A stretch of DNA of 64,000 nucleotides from Streptomyces toyocaensis (GCF_000725125.1 NZ_JFCB01000019.1:62001-126000), one strand, 5' to 3'. Positions 18,823 through 28,624 are shown, numbered from the stretch's first letter. Made by a program: numbers and translations. Notes: generated from the sequence alone by a model not told the origin.

Positions 18823-19987
18823 CCTTCGTGCGGTCTCCCGCGCGCAGGACGCCCGCGAAGCCCGCGATGCCGCACGACAGCACCGTCACCAGGACGAAGG
18901 ACACCATCAGACTGGTCGCCTGGGCCAGCAGCCCGATCGCGCTCGGCGCGATCAGGCCCGAGGTGTAGGTGATGGTCGCGACACCCGCGATGGCCAGGCT
19001 CGGATTGGCGCCGCTGCGGCCGGCGGCGGCGAAGCAGAGCGGTACGACCACCGCGATGCCCAGACCCATCAGCGCGAACCCGCCCATCGCCGTCGCGGGG
19101 TGTTCGGCGAACACGATCAGCAGTCCGCCGAGCACGGCGACGACACCGCTCGCGCGGACCGTGCGCACGGCGCCGTAGCGGTCCACCACGTGGTCCCCGG
19201 CGATCCGGGCGATCGCCATGGTGAGCGTGAAACCCGTGGTGCAGGCCGCCGCCAGACCGGCGGAGGTCTCCAGCTGGTCGCGCAGGTAGACCGCGGACCA
19301 GTCCAGGCTGGCGCCTTCCGCGAACACCGCGCAGAAGCCGATCGCGCCGATGAGCAGGGCGGACCGGGGCGGCAGGGCGAACCGCGGCGGCGGCTCCTCG
19401 TCCTCGGCGGGCTGCAGGTCCAGCACCCAGGCACAGGCGGTCACACCCGCCACCGTCAGTACGGCGGCCGCGAGCGCGTGGTGCAGCCGGGCGTCCGAGC
19501 CGAGGTGGGCGGCGAGTGTGCCGGCCGCCGAGCCGATCAGGGCTCCGGTGCTCCACATGCCGTGCAGGCCGGACATGATCGACTTGTTGAGACGGTTCTC
19601 CACCTCGACGCCCAGCGCGTTCATCGCCACGTCGGACATGCCCGCCGTGGCGCCGAACACGAACAGGGCCAGACAGAGGGCGAGCAGGTTCGGGGCGGCC
19701 GACGGCAGGACCAGTGCGAGCGTCCACAGCGCGATCAGCCCGCGCAGGGCGGTGCGGGCACCGAAGCGGTGGCTGATGCTTCCGGCGAGCGGCATCGCGA
19801 CGGAGGCGCCGAGCGCGGGGAAGGCGAGTGCGAGGCCGAGCTGCCCGGCGCTCACCCCGGCGTGGTCCTGGATCCAGGGGACACGGGTGGCGAACGAGCC
19901 GGTGACGGCGCCGTGGACGGCGAACACCGCGGCCACGGCGTACCGGGCCCGCCTCACCTCGCGCTGTGCGTACCCCACTGCACTCAT
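18782..19987 (-). CDS. MFS transporter, divergent from a ROK regulator
   Basis: A 401-residue polytopic protein with about 12 helices. Typical segments are GAVTGSFATRVPWIQDHAGVSAGQLGLAL, RFGARTALRG and the central acidic loop EDEEPPPRF. It resembles the YbjJ-like branch of MFS permeases. ATG 19987 has a GGGAGGGG site. Its divergent arrangement with a ROK-type regulator across a 145-base region with an inverted repeat suggests sugar or glycoside transport or efflux under ROK control. The substrate is not readable. Confidence 0.87.
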   Translation of the reverse strand: MSAVGYAQREVRRARYAVAAVFAVHGAVTGSFATRVPWIQDHAGVSAGQLGLALAFPALGASVAMPLAGSISHRFGARTALRGLIALWTLALVLPSAAPNLLALCLALFVFGATAGMSDVAMNALGVEVENRLNKSIMSGLHGMWSTGALIGSAAGTLAAHLGSDARLHHALAAAVLTVAGVTACAWVLDLQPAEDEEPPPRFALPPRSALLIGAIGFCAVFAEGASLDWSAVYLRDQLETSAGLAAACTTGFTLTMAIARIAGDHVVDRYGAVRTVRASGVVAVLGGLLIVFAEHPATAMGGFALMGLGIAVVVPLCFAAAGRSGANPSLAIAGVATITYTSGLIAPSAIGLLAQATSLMVSFVLVTVLSCGIAGFAGVLRAGDRTKVTRPDAAVPEPRP

Positions 19988-20032
19988 CCCTGCCCCTCCC
20001 GGTGGTCCGTTACCGTCCGCGCCGCCGTAAAC

Positions 20033-20057
20033 TATCAGGAACCCTGCCTGAAAGATA
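20033..20057. promoter_or_regulatory. Inverted repeat between MFS and ROK genes (candidate operator)
   Basis: TCAGG (20035-20039) and CCTGA (20047-20051) form a perfect inverted repeat around seven bases. Outer TATC and GATA half-sites extend it imperfectly. It sits in the divergent intergenic region, where a ROK repressor would control both genes. Confidence 0.45.
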
Positions 20058-20132
20058 AGAGTGTTTTCGGAACGCCGTTCCCGCTGCCGGTCCTCGCGCC
20101 GACCCGTCCCGCCGATCTGGAAGGATCCCGGC

Positions 20133-21323
20133 ATGGCCGCATCCCCGAGCACCGCCAGAGCCATCAACGACCGGCTCGCGCTGCGCCTGCTCCAGCAGGA
20201 AGGCCCGCTGACCGCGGGGCAGTTGAAGGAGCTGACCGGGCTGTCCCGGCCCACCGTCGCCGACCTGGTCGAACGTCTCACCGCGGCAGGTCTCATCGGG
20301 GTGGCGGGTGAGGCCGGGGAACAGCGCCGCGGCCCCAACGCCAAGCTCTACGGCATCGTGGCGGACCGGGCGCACCTCGCCGCGCTGGACGTCCGTACCG
20401 AGGGCGTCGCCGTGGCCGTGTCCGACCTCGTCGGCGACGTCCTGGCGGAGGCTTCCCTGCCCATCACCGGGGACGCGGGAACGGGGCCCGCGGTGGAGCA
20501 GGCGGTGGCGCTGGTCGAGCGGACGGCGAAGGAGGCGGGGGCCGACCGGCTGCACACGGTCGGGATCGGCGCACCGGGACTGATCGACCCCGCGAGCGGT
20601 GAACTGCGCGACTCCACGGGCCTGCCGGAGTGGCACCGCCGCCTGGTCGCCGCGCTCCAGGAACGGCTGCCCGAGGCCCGCGTCAGCGTGGAGAACGAGA
20701 CGAACCTCGCCGCGCTGGCCGAACAGCGCGACGGCGCGGCCCGGGACCGGGACACCTTCGTCCTGCTCTGGCTGGGGCACGGCACCGGCGCGGCCGTGGT
20801 CCTCGACGGCACGCTGCGCAGGGGCGCCTCCGGCGGCACGGGGGAGATCGGCTTCCTCCCGGTCCCCGGAACCCGGGGCCTGCCCTCGGCCACGGACTGC
20901 GAGGGCGGCTTCCACTCCCTGGTGGGGGCGGCTGCGGTCGCGGACCTGGCGGCGGAGTACGGCCTCGTCGCGGAGCCCGGTGCCGAGCCGGTGGCGGCGG
21001 GGGCGGTGCGGGCCGCCGTCGCAGCGGCCGGGCCCGCCTCGGCAGGGGCACGCTTCCTCGACACCCTCGCCGACCGGATCGCGGTGGGTGTCGCGTCCGT
21101 GGTCGCGCTGCTGGACCCCGGACACGTGGTCCTGGGCGGTGAGGTGGGGCAGGCCGGCGGCGAGGCACTGGCCGCGCGGGTTCGGGACCGCCTGGCCAGG
21201 ATGTCACCGCTGCCCGCCGACGTACGGCCCAGCACCCTCGGTGGCGGCGCGGTGCTGCGCGGAGCGCTGCTGACGGCCCGCGACCAGGCCCAGAACGAAC
21301 TCTTCGGCGAACCCGGCCACTGA
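20133..21323 (+). CDS. ROK family transcriptional regulator
   Basis: 396 residues. An N-terminal winged helix (ALRLLQQEGPLTAGQLKELTGLSRPTVADLVERL) is joined to a ROK sugar-kinase-like domain with GIGAPGLIDPASGEL, NETNLAALAE and GHGTGAAVVLDGTLRRGASGGTGEIGF. The zinc motif of ROK proteins (CxCGxxGCxE) is not preserved: the equivalent stretch reads TDCEGGFHSL, so zinc binding is doubtful. ATG 20133 follows a GGAAGGA site. Probably a repressor of the divergent MFS gene. Confidence 0.9.
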   Translation: MAASPSTARAINDRLALRLLQQEGPLTAGQLKELTGLSRPTVADLVERLTAAGLIGVAGEAGEQRRGPNAKLYGIVADRAHLAALDVRTEGVAVAVSDLVGDVLAEASLPITGDAGTGPAVEQAVALVERTAKEAGADRLHTVGIGAPGLIDPASGELRDSTGLPEWHRRLVAALQERLPEARVSVENETNLAALAEQRDGAARDRDTFVLLWLGHGTGAAVVLDGTLRRGASGGTGEIGFLPVPGTRGLPSATDCEGGFHSLVGAAAVADLAAEYGLVAEPGAEPVAAGAVRAAVAAAGPASAGARFLDTLADRIAVGVASVVALLDPGHVVLGGEVGQAGGEALAARVRDRLARMSPLPADVRPSTLGGGAVLRGALLTARDQAQNELFGEPGH

Positions 21324-21370
21324 CCGCCGCCCACCCCGCGGCACCACCGGCGGTCAGGCGCGGGTTCGGT
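21308..21370. terminator. Two-part hairpin between convergent ROK and NmrA-like genes
   Basis: TGACCGCCG (21321-21329, including the ROK stop) pairs with CGGCGGTCA (21348-21356). An outer stem CGAACCCG (21308) with CGGGTTCG (21363-21370) encloses it. The symmetric position between convergent genes suggests a bidirectional terminator. Confidence 0.55.
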
Positions 21371-21436
21371 GAGCCGCACCGGGTGGACGCCCGCATCCGG
21401 CACGGCTGAGGACCTCGGGCCGGTGTCCCGGCTTCG

Positions 21437-22195
21437 TCACCGGTGGGTGACGGCGGCTCCGAGGCGCCGGGTCAGGAACTCGTCGAACGTGCCCGTGCCG
21501 ACCGCCCGCTCCGGGGCCAGGTGGCCGCCCGCGCGGAAGGCGTCGTAGGCCGCCCCGCGCAGGGGGACCCTCACCACCGCGCGGCGGCGGCCCGCGGCCC
21601 TCAGATACGCGCGGGCCAGCGAGTCGAACGTACGCACCTCCGGGCCGCCCATGTCGTCGACCCGGCCCGCCGGCGCCCCCTGGGCCAGCTCGGCCAGGCG
21701 CTCCGCCACCTCCGTGACGTCGATCGGCTGGTCCTTCACCCGGGCGGGCAACGGCATGACGGGCAGCCTGGACATGCCCTGCAGGACCCTGAGCACGAGA
21801 TCGTGGAACTGGGTGGTGCGCAGCACCGTCCAGCCGATCCCGGACTCCTCGACCAGCCGCTCCACCGCCAGCTTGGACTTGTAGTAGCCGAACGGCACCC
21901 GGTCCACGCCGACGATCGAGATGTACACCAGATGCCCCACTCCGGCCCGCCGTGCCGCCGCGATCAGGTTCCGTGAAGCCTTCTCGTCCCCGCCCCGCGG
22001 GGACGTCGCGCAGTGCACGACCGTGTCCACCCCCGCGACGGCGTCGTCCAGCCCGCTCCCGCCCTCGCGCAGATCGACGGCGTACGGCTGGGCGTGGCGG
22101 CTGAGCACCCGCACCTCGTGGCCGTCCGCGCGCAGCCGTTCGGTGAGGTGCCGGCCGAGTGTTCCGGTACCGCCGGTCACCAGGATCGTGGTCAT
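21437..22195 (-). CDS. NmrA-like NAD(P)-binding Rossmann protein
   Basis: A 252-residue atypical short-chain dehydrogenase. The N-terminal dinucleotide motif VTGGTGTLGRHLTERL is followed by HEVRVLSRH, VVHCATSPRGGD and YISIVGVDRVPFGYYKSKL, in which the Tyr-xxx-Lys pattern is partly preserved. NmrA-like members act as redox sensors or as epimerase- or dehydrogenase-like enzymes. I chose ATG 22195 because GAAGGGG lies nine bases upstream. ATG 22204 has that site touching it. Function unknown. Confidence 0.82.
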   Translation of the reverse strand: MTTILVTGGTGTLGRHLTERLRADGHEVRVLSRHAQPYAVDLREGGSGLDDAVAGVDTVVHCATSPRGGDEKASRNLIAAARRAGVGHLVYISIVGVDRVPFGYYKSKLAVERLVEESGIGWTVLRTTQFHDLVLRVLQGMSRLPVMPLPARVKDQPIDVTEVAERLAELAQGAPAGRVDDMGGPEVRTFDSLARAYLRAAGRRRAVVRVPLRGAAYDAFRAGGHLAPERAVGTGTFDEFLTRRLGAAVTHR

Positions 22196-22406
22196 GCCGT
22201 TCATCCCCTTCGGACACCGGCGCCCCCCTGCGGAGCGCCCCGCGTCCGGTGTGACGGACCGGCCACCGTCACCTGTGACATCGGCGCCGGACCGCCCCGG
22301 ACGACGTCCAGCTTCTCCGGGTCCCGTCCCGAGCGCATCCGCGTGTGGTGAGACCCGGCGGCGGGCAAGGGCCGTCGTCACCGCCGCCGGGCCGTTCTCA
22401 GTGGGG

Positions 22407-24731
22407 TCAGCAGGCTCCCTGGTCCCGCCACACTCCCCATTCGCCGGTGGTGCCGGGCTCCTCGCCCTGCGTCCACCACTGCGCCTTCCAGACGTGTCCC
22501 TCGTGGGACACCACGCTGCCCCCGCCGTACGCGGTCGCGGCGTTCCACGCCGGGTCCGCGCAGTTGCCGGGCTCGGTCGTGGGCGGGTCCGTCGGGGTCG
22601 TGCCGGTGCCCGGCTCGACGACGGTCGTCCCGCGCGCCAGGTCCGCGGCGAGGGCGTACTTCCTGCCGCCGATCGTCACCGTCCAGTTCGAGGGCGTCGA
22701 CACCGGCAGGTAGTAGTTGAACGACAGGTCGACGGTGGCCCCCGGCGCCAGCGACTGCCATGCCGGCAGCTTCAGCGACACCCGGTGGAAGTCGCCCTTC
22801 AGACCGCCCACGTTGCTGCCCGTGTGGTCGCTGCTGATGACCTTGGTGCCGAAACCGGACTGGTCCGAGGCGTTGCCCGGAGCGGCTGTCGCGTAGTCGA
22901 ACTGGAACTCGGTGCCGCCCGGCAGCGCGGTCTTCGTGCGGTTCGTGATCCGCAGCTTGGGGGTGATCGGGTAGTTGGAGTCGCCGAGCTTGAAGTCCGT
23001 GAACTCCACGTCCACGTCGACCGCCTCCGCCGGCAGGTCCGCGTTCGACTTCCTCGCGCCGTACGGCGTGGCCGACTTGAACCTGTCGTACATCAGGGAG
23101 GTGAGCGTGTCGCCCATCTCGTACTGGCCCTTCGCGGCGTTCCAGGCGTAGTCGCCGGCCAGCTCCCAGACCATCGTGCCGCCGATGCCGCGCTGCGCCA
23201 CGTAGTCGGCCTTGGCGGCGACGGACTGCTCGTCCTCGGTGGAGAGGAAGACCTTCTTCTCGGCGTTCCACAGCCAGGGGGCGACCAGCGTCGCGTCGTA
23301 CTTGCGGGCGTAGGTGCCGGTCAGCCGGGTGCCCGCCGGGAAGCCGTAGTCGGTGACGTAGTCGCCGACGATGCCCTTCTCGAGGTTCTTGGCGTGCCAC
23401 ATGGGGTTGGAACCCGCGGGGGACTCCTTGCCGTTGGCGTCCAGGTCGTGCCAGAGGTTGTCGATGCCGACGGCGCCGTCACCGCACTTGGTCAGGCCGG
23501 AGCCCGCCGGACAGGAGGACGCCGACGCCCTCCCCCACAGACCGTCGGTCCCGCCCTGCACGTTCTTGTGGCCGCGGGTGTAGTACGGCAGGCCGATGTT
23601 GATCCGGCCGGCCGGCATGGAGCCGCGGAAGTAGTGGTAGGCCCAGTCGGTGTTGAGGTAGCCGATGCCTCCGTACTGGGCGCTGCCGTAGACGTTAGCG
23701 GCGGCCAGCTCGGCGTCCTTGCCGTCGTCGAACAGGGAGGCGTTCGGGCCGGCGTACTCGTTCCAGGCGCCGTGCAGGTCGTACGACATGATGTTGACGT
23801 AGTCCAGGTACTTCTGGACCTGGAAGGTCTCCATGCCGCGCAGCAGGTAGCCGGACGAGGGCGCCGCCACCGTCAGCAGGTAGTGCCTGCCGTCGGCCGC
23901 GCCGGCGCGGTCCAGCTTCTCGCGCAGCGTCTTCATCAGTGCCGCGTACCCCTTGACCAGCCCGGCCCGGCGGGCGTTGGCGAAGGACCAGTCGAGCGGG
24001 TTGCCCGCGTCCTTCATCGTCGTCGGGTACTCGTAGTCGATGTCGACGCCGTTGAACCCGTAGGACCGGATGAAGTCGACCGCCGAGTCGGCGAAGGTCT
24101 CGATGCCGGCCTGGTTGACGGACCCGTCGGCGTTGGTGGCCATCGAGTAGAAGCCGCCGGAGTCGACGCGGTTCCCGCTCTCGTCGAAGTAGCCGCCGGT
24201 CTCGGCCCAACCGCCCACCGAGATCAGCGTCTTGACGTCCGGGTGCTGCTTCTTGAACTTGCTGAGCAGGTTGAAGTGGCCCTTGTAGGGCAGGGCGGGG
24301 TCCATCTCCGCGCCGGCCACGCCCGGCCACGTCATCCCCGTCGCCGGGTTGGCGGCGCCGTCCGCACCGACGGAGATCTTGTTGCCCTTGTCGATGTGCG
24401 CGAACGCGTAGTTGATATGGGTGATCTTGTCCCAGGGGATGTCGGACGCGAGGTAGGCGGGCTTCCCGTCCTTGCCGGTGCGCCAGCCGGTGAAGTAGCC
24501 GATCACCCGGCGCTGGTGGTCGGCACCCATCTTCTCCCGCCCGGCCGAGTCGTAGACCGAGCAGTAGGGGACGTCGACACCTGGTGTGCTGTACAGGCCG
24601 TCGGGACGGCAGGCCTCCTGTCCGGCGGCGTGCGAGACGGTGGCGGGCAGGGCGGCGAGCAGCAGGCCCGCGACCGCGGCGGCGGAGGCGAGCAACGCGG
24701 GTCTCGCCCCGGGGCGTGAGGGGGACGGCAC
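22407..24731 (-). CDS. Secreted family 18 chitinase with C-terminal chitin-binding module
   Basis: 774 residues. The signal peptide (about 1-36, LLASAAAVAGLLLAALPATVSHA) is followed by a GH18 barrel with the catalytic run GVDIDYE (Asp220, Asp222, Glu224). SVGGWAET and the Tyr/Asp of MSYDLHGAW are also present. After the barrel comes a chitinase C-terminal beta domain (about 575-705), a Thr/Pro linker and a CBM5/12-type module (CADPAWNAATAYGGGSVVSH to the end, with WKAQWWTQGEEP). GTG 24731 has GAGAGGAA upstream. From memory it corresponds to one of the S. coelicolor chitinases (SCO1444 region). The promoter carries the classic chitinase direct repeat. Confidence 0.95.
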   Translation of the reverse strand: MPSPSRPGARPALLASAAAVAGLLLAALPATVSHAAGQEACRPDGLYSTPGVDVPYCSVYDSAGREKMGADHQRRVIGYFTGWRTGKDGKPAYLASDIPWDKITHINYAFAHIDKGNKISVGADGAANPATGMTWPGVAGAEMDPALPYKGHFNLLSKFKKQHPDVKTLISVGGWAETGGYFDESGNRVDSGGFYSMATNADGSVNQAGIETFADSAVDFIRSYGFNGVDIDYEYPTTMKDAGNPLDWSFANARRAGLVKGYAALMKTLREKLDRAGAADGRHYLLTVAAPSSGYLLRGMETFQVQKYLDYVNIMSYDLHGAWNEYAGPNASLFDDGKDAELAAANVYGSAQYGGIGYLNTDWAYHYFRGSMPAGRINIGLPYYTRGHKNVQGGTDGLWGRASASSCPAGSGLTKCGDGAVGIDNLWHDLDANGKESPAGSNPMWHAKNLEKGIVGDYVTDYGFPAGTRLTGTYARKYDATLVAPWLWNAEKKVFLSTEDEQSVAAKADYVAQRGIGGTMVWELAGDYAWNAAKGQYEMGDTLTSLMYDRFKSATPYGARKSNADLPAEAVDVDVEFTDFKLGDSNYPITPKLRITNRTKTALPGGTEFQFDYATAAPGNASDQSGFGTKVISSDHTGSNVGGLKGDFHRVSLKLPAWQSLAPGATVDLSFNYYLPVSTPSNWTVTIGGRKYALAADLARGTTVVEPGTGTTPTDPPTTEPGNCADPAWNAATAYGGGSVVSHEGHVWKAQWWTQGEEPGTTGEWGVWRDQGAC

Positions 24732-24762
24732 AGTGGGTTCCTCTCCACGGAAGTTGGCTCGG

Positions 24763-24804
24763 ACCCTAAGAGGACTAGACCAAAGCGTCAATAGGTATGG
24801 ACCA
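24763..24804 (-). promoter_or_regulatory. Chitinase promoter with 12-base direct repeats (DasR/chitin-control type)
   Basis: On the minus strand a near-consensus promoter, TTGACG (24791-24786) and TAGGGT (24768-24763), has a 17-base spacer. TGGTCCATACCT (24804-24793) lies just upstream of the -35, and TGGTCTAGTCCT (24782-24771) fills the spacer. Start-to-start distance is 22 bases. This is the well-known pair of direct repeats of Streptomyces chitinase promoters, which overlap binding sites of the GlcNAc-responsive repressor DasR. Expression should be induced by chitin or GlcNAc-derived signals and repressed by glucose. Confidence 0.8.
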
Positions 24805-24955
24805 ATCTCGGGGTCGGCAAGAGGGCCCGGCGGGGGGTGAGTTGCTCCTCGTGTGACGCCCGGCGGCGTCCGCGGTCACCCGCTGTGAGGCACTCCACAC
24901 CCCTCGCTCGCGTGAAGGGGGGCCGGTCGTGGCACACTGGCCCTGTACCAGTAGC

Positions 24956-25083
24956 AGCGCACTCCGGGGTCGGTGAAAGTCCGAACCGGCGGTTACAGTC
25001 CGCGACCCGGTCGCCTCCAGCGACCGGTTGACCAGGTGAAATTCCTGGACCGACGGTTAAAGTCCGGATGGGAGGCAGTGCGC
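24956..25083 (+). ncRNA. FMN riboswitch (RFN element) of the riboflavin operon
   Basis: The conserved RFN blocks are present in order. A closing stem starts with GCGCACTCCGGGG; GGTGAAAGTCCGAACCGGCGG follows; then a variable stem (GGTCGCCTCCAGCGACC), GGTTGACCAGGTGAAATTCCTGG, ACCGACGGTTAAAGTCCGGATG and a return strand GGGAGGCAGTGCGC. It lies about 150 bases upstream of ribE. When FMN is bound it should shut off the operon by transcription termination or ribosome-site occlusion. No clear terminator hairpin stands between it and ribE, so translational control of ribE is likely. Confidence 0.95.
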
Positions 25084-25230
25084 GGCGGGCGGGCATCCAT
25101 GCGCGCCGCCGTACCGGTCCGCCGTCGTGGCGAGCCCGTCCGGCGTTCGCTCCCGGTGTCCCCGCTCGTCCTCTCTGCCGTCGTCGGCAGCCCCGGAGTC
25201 CGTGCCCGAAGAGGCAGGAGGACCCGGGAA

Positions 25231-25845
25231 GTGTTCACCGGAATCGTCGAAGAGCTGGGCGAGATCACCGCCGTCGAGACCCTCGGCGACGCCTGTCGCT
25301 TCCGGCTGCGCGGTCCCGTCGTCACCCAGGGCGCCCGCCACGGAGACTCCATCGCCGTCAACGGCGTCTGCCTCACGGTCGTCGAGCACGAGGGCGACGA
25401 GTTCACCGCCGACGTGATGGCCGAGACCCTGAACCGCTCCAGCCTCGGCGCCCTCGCCGTCGGCTCCCGCGTCAACCTCGAACGGCCCATGGCCGTGGGC
25501 GGACGCCTGGGCGGCCACATCGTGCAGGGCCACGTCGACGGCACCGGCGAGGTCCTCGGGCGCAAGCCGTCGGAGAACTGGGAGCTCGTCAGGATCTCGC
25601 TCCCCGCGGACCTCTCCCGCTACGTCGTGGAGAAGGGCTCCATCACCGTCGACGGCATCAGTCTCACCGTCGTCGACGCCGGACCCGACTTCTTCACGGT
25701 CAGCCTCATCCCCACCACCCTCGCCCTGACGACGCTCGGCATCAAGCAGCCCGGCGACCCCGTCAACCTCGAGGTGGACGTCATCGCCAAGTACGTCGAG
25801 CGGCTGCTCGGCGACCGCGCCACCGGTGAGGGGGCGGCCCGGTGA
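25231..25845 (+). CDS. ribE: Riboflavin synthase alpha chain
   Basis: 204 residues, two tandem lumazine-binding domains. The first starts [11 protein letters not shown] and holds NGVCLTV; the second starts [12 protein letters not shown] and holds DGISLTV. It dismutates two 6,7-dimethyl-8-ribityllumazine molecules to riboflavin and the pyrimidinedione. GTG 25231 is preceded by GGAGG ten bases upstream, and homology begins there. First gene after the FMN riboswitch. Its stop overlaps the ribM start. Confidence 0.97.
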   Translation: MFTGIVEELGEITAVETLGDACRFRLRGPVVTQGARHGDSIAVNGVCLTVVEHEGDEFTADVMAETLNRSSLGALAVGSRVNLERPMAVGGRLGGHIVQGHVDGTGEVLGRKPSENWELVRISLPADLSRYVVEKGSITVDGISLTVVDAGPDFFTVSLIPTTLALTTLGIKQPGDPVNLEVDVIAKYVERLLGDRATGEGAAR

Positions 25846-26483
25846 ACTGGCTCAACTCCGAGGCGTTCGTCCTCTTCGAACAGCACATCAAGTGGTCGGA
25901 CATGATCGGCAACGTGGTCGGCCTGATCGCCCTCGCCCTCGGCTGGCGCCGCTCCCTGTGGACCTGGCCCGCCCAGTTCGTCTCCGGGCTCATCCTCTTC
26001 GCCGCCTTCGCCACCGCCCACCTCTCGGGCAGCGCGGGCAAGCAGGTGGTCGTCATGCTGGTCGCCGCCTGGGGCTTCCGGCAGTGGAACCGCGGCCGGC
26101 AGCAGGCGCAGGACGGGTCCATCGCCGTACGGTTCGCGACCTGGCGCGAGCGGGCCGCACTGGTCGCCGGGGCCGCCCTCGGCACCCTCGCCGTCGGCGG
26201 ACTGTTCACCGCCTACCCGTCCCTGTCCTGGGACCCCTGGCCGGACGCCTACATCTTCGTGGGCACGATCGTCGCCATGTACGCCCAGGCCCGCGGCATG
26301 GTCGAGTTCTGGTTCGCCTGGCTGCTCGTCGACCTCGTCGGCGTCCCCCTGAACTTCGCCAACGGCTTCGCCTTCTCCGGCTTCGTCTACGTCATCTACG
26401 GCGCACTGGTCCTCTGGGGCCTGCGCGACTGGTGGCTGCGCTCCCGCGACGCGCGGCCCGCCCTGGAAGGAGCGCCGGCATGA
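25842..26483 (+). CDS. ribM: PnuC-type riboflavin transporter
   Basis: A 213-residue membrane protein with about seven helices and the PnuC fold ([60 protein letters not shown]). PnuC relatives move nicotinamide riboside. The version encoded inside actinobacterial rib operons, RibM, is a riboflavin facilitator that also takes up roseoflavin in S. davawensis. Position between ribE and ribBA, with four-base overlaps at both ends and control by the FMN riboswitch, supports the RibM assignment over an NAD-precursor transporter. Confidence 0.92.
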   Translation: MNWLNSEAFVLFEQHIKWSDMIGNVVGLIALALGWRRSLWTWPAQFVSGLILFAAFATAHLSGSAGKQVVVMLVAAWGFRQWNRGRQQAQDGSIAVRFATWRERAALVAGAALGTLAVGGLFTAYPSLSWDPWPDAYIFVGTIVAMYAQARGMVEFWFAWLLVDLVGVPLNFANGFAFSGFVYVIYGALVLWGLRDWWLRSRDARPALEGAPA

Positions 26484-27766
26484 GCGCGGCACCGATCCTG
26501 TACAGCACCGAGGACGTCGATCTGAGGCTCGACCCGGTCGAGCAGGCCGTCGCCGACATAGCGGCCGGCCGCCCCGTCGTGGTCGTCGACGACGAGGACC
26601 GCGAGAACGAGGGCGACCTCGTCATCGCCGCCGAGATGGCGACCGAGGAGATCGTCGCCTTCATGATGAGCGAGTGCCGCGGTCTGATCTGCGCTCCCAT
26701 GGAGGGCGACGAACTGGACCGCCTGCGACTGCCGCAGATGGTGGACGACAACACCGAGTCGATGAAGACCGCCTTCACCGTCTCCGTCGACGCCTCCGCC
26801 GCGCACGGAGTGAGCACCGGCATCTCCGCCGCCGACCGCGCCACCACGCTCCGGCTGCTGGCGGGCGGCAGCGCCGAGCCCGCCGACCTCGTCCGCCCCG
26901 GCCACATCTTCCCGCTGCGCGCACGCTCCGGCGGTGTGCTCGTGCGCGACGGGCACACCGAGGCCGCCGTCGACCTCGCCCGCCTCGCCGGTCTGCGGCC
27001 GGCCGGCGCCATCGTCGAGATCGCCGGTGAGGACGGCCGCATGCTGCGGCTGCCCGAGCTCGTCCCGTTCGCCCGCAAGCACGGCTTGACGATCATCTCC
27101 ATCGAGGACCTGATCGCCTACCGCCGCTCCGCCGAACCCACCGTCCGCCGCGAGGCCGAGGTCCGGCTGCCCACCTCCCACGGCACCTTCACGGCCTACG
27201 GCTACCGCTCCACCGTCGACGGCGTCGAGCACGTCGCCCTCGTCCACGGCGAGATCGGCGACGGGGAGGACGTCCTGGTCCGCGTCCACTCCGAATGCCT
27301 CACAGGCGACGTCTTCGGCTCCCAGCGCTGTGACTGCGGCCCCCAGCTCGACGCCTCCCTGGACCGCATCCAGGCCGAGGGCCGGGGGGTGGCCGTCTAC
27401 CTGCGCGGACACGAGGGCCGCGGCATCGGCCTGATGTCCAAGCTGCGCGCCTACGAACTCCAGGAGCACGGCCGGGACACCCTCGACGCCAACCTCGAAC
27501 TCGGGCTGCCCGCCGACGCCCGCGACTACGGGGCCGGCGCGCAGATCCTCGCCGACCTCGGGGTGCGCAGCGTCCGCCTGATGACCAACAACCCCGACAA
27601 GTCCGACGCGCTCGTCCGCCACGGCATCGAGGTCACCCGGCGTGAGCCGATGCCCGTCACCGCGAGCGAGCACAACCTCCGCTACCTGCGCACCAAGCGG
27701 GACCGGATGGGCCACGACCTGCCCTGGCTGGACACGCCGACCGTGCCCGTCTGCGGCAACCAGTAA
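26480..27766 (+). CDS. ribBA: Bifunctional 3,4-dihydroxy-2-butanone-4-phosphate synthase / GTP cyclohydrolase II
   Basis: 428 residues. The N-terminal DHBP synthase domain (about 15-215) has the acidic metal loop [10 protein letters not shown] (residues 37-46) and [14 protein letters not shown]. The C-terminal GTP cyclohydrolase II domain has the zinc cysteines Cys273, Cys284 and Cys286 in [20 protein letters not shown], plus [10 protein letters not shown]. Both active sites look intact. It supplies both precursors of lumazine. ATG 26480 overlaps the ribM stop and has AAGGAG upstream. The deaminase/reductase ribD is not in this operon. Confidence 0.97.
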   Translation: MSAAPILYSTEDVDLRLDPVEQAVADIAAGRPVVVVDDEDRENEGDLVIAAEMATEEIVAFMMSECRGLICAPMEGDELDRLRLPQMVDDNTESMKTAFTVSVDASAAHGVSTGISAADRATTLRLLAGGSAEPADLVRPGHIFPLRARSGGVLVRDGHTEAAVDLARLAGLRPAGAIVEIAGEDGRMLRLPELVPFARKHGLTIISIEDLIAYRRSAEPTVRREAEVRLPTSHGTFTAYGYRSTVDGVEHVALVHGEIGDGEDVLVRVHSECLTGDVFGSQRCDCGPQLDASLDRIQAEGRGVAVYLRGHEGRGIGLMSKLRAYELQEHGRDTLDANLELGLPADARDYGAGAQILADLGVRSVRLMTNNPDKSDALVRHGIEVTRREPMPVTASEHNLRYLRTKRDRMGHDLPWLDTPTVPVCGNQ

Positions 27767-27785
27767 GAGAACACCGAGGAGAGAC

Positions 27786-28271
27786 GTGAGCGGCAAGGGT
27801 GCACCGGAACTGTCCGTACGCAACGTCGGGGACCTGCGGGTCGCCGTCGTCGCGGCACAGTGGCACGAGAAGGTGATGGACGGACTGGTGGACGGCGCCC
27901 TGCGCGCCCTGCACGACCTCGGCATCGACGAGCCGACCCTGCTCCGGGTCCCCGGCAGCTGGGAACTCCCCGTCGTCGCCAAGGTCCTGGCCGGCCGCGG
28001 CTACGACGCGGTCGTCGCCCTCGGCGTCGTCATCCGGGGCGGCACGCCCCACTTCGACTTCGTGTGCCAGGGCGTCACCCAGGGCCTCACCCAGGTCTCG
28101 GTCGACACCGGCGTGCCCGTCGGCTTCGGCGTGCTCACCTGTGACGACGAGGAGCAGGCCCTGGACCGGGCCGGTCTGCCCGGTTCCAGCGAGGACAAGG
28201 GTCACGAGGCGGTCACCGCGGCCGTGGCGACCGCGGCCTGCCTGCGCTCGGTATCCGAACCCTGGCGCTGA
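27786..28271 (+). CDS. ribH: 6,7-dimethyl-8-ribityllumazine synthase
   Basis: 161 residues, normal length. Condenses 5-amino-6-ribitylaminouracil with dihydroxybutanone phosphate. Conserved features are [47 protein letters not shown] and the phosphate/histidine region ending [16 protein letters not shown] 27786 follows a GAGGAGAGAC site. It comes 19 bases after ribBA. Confidence 0.97.
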   Translation: MSGKGAPELSVRNVGDLRVAVVAAQWHEKVMDGLVDGALRALHDLGIDEPTLLRVPGSWELPVVAKVLAGRGYDAVVALGVVIRGGTPHFDFVCQGVTQGLTQVSVDTGVPVGFGVLTCDDEEQALDRAGLPGSSEDKGHEAVTAAVATAACLRSVSEPWR

Positions 28272-28305
28272 GCAGGCCCCGTCACCGCGTAGGGTAAGGA
28301 CCACC

Positions 28306-28578
28306 ATGTCCAAGAAGACGTTCGAGGAGCTCTTCACCGAGCTCCAGCACAAGGCCGCCCACGGCGACCCCGCCACCTCCCGCACCGCCGAGCTGGTCGA
28401 CAAGGGCGTCCATGCCATCGGCAAGAAGGTCGTCGAGGAGGCCGCCGAGGTCTGGATGGCCGCCGAGTACGAGGGCAAGGAAGCGGCCGCCGAGGAGATC
28501 TCGCAGCTGCTGTACCACGTCCAGGTGATGATGGTCGCCCGCGGCATCTCCCTCGACGACGTCTACGCCCACCTGTAG
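28306..28578 (+). CDS. hisE: Phosphoribosyl-ATP diphosphatase
   Basis: A 90-residue MazG-like all-helical enzyme of histidine biosynthesis that removes pyrophosphate from PR-ATP. The metal-binding E-x-x-E pattern is visible in [14 protein letters not shown] and [14 protein letters not shown]. It starts 34 bases after ribH, so the histidine genes appear to be read from the riboflavin operon as well as from any internal promoter. Confidence 0.96.
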   Translation: MSKKTFEELFTELQHKAAHGDPATSRTAELVDKGVHAIGKKVVEEAAEVWMAAEYEGKEAAAEEISQLLYHVQVMMVARGISLDDVYAHL

Positions 28579-28624
28579 ATCCGACGTTCGCGACACCACC
28601 CCTCACACGAAGGAAGCCGACCTC

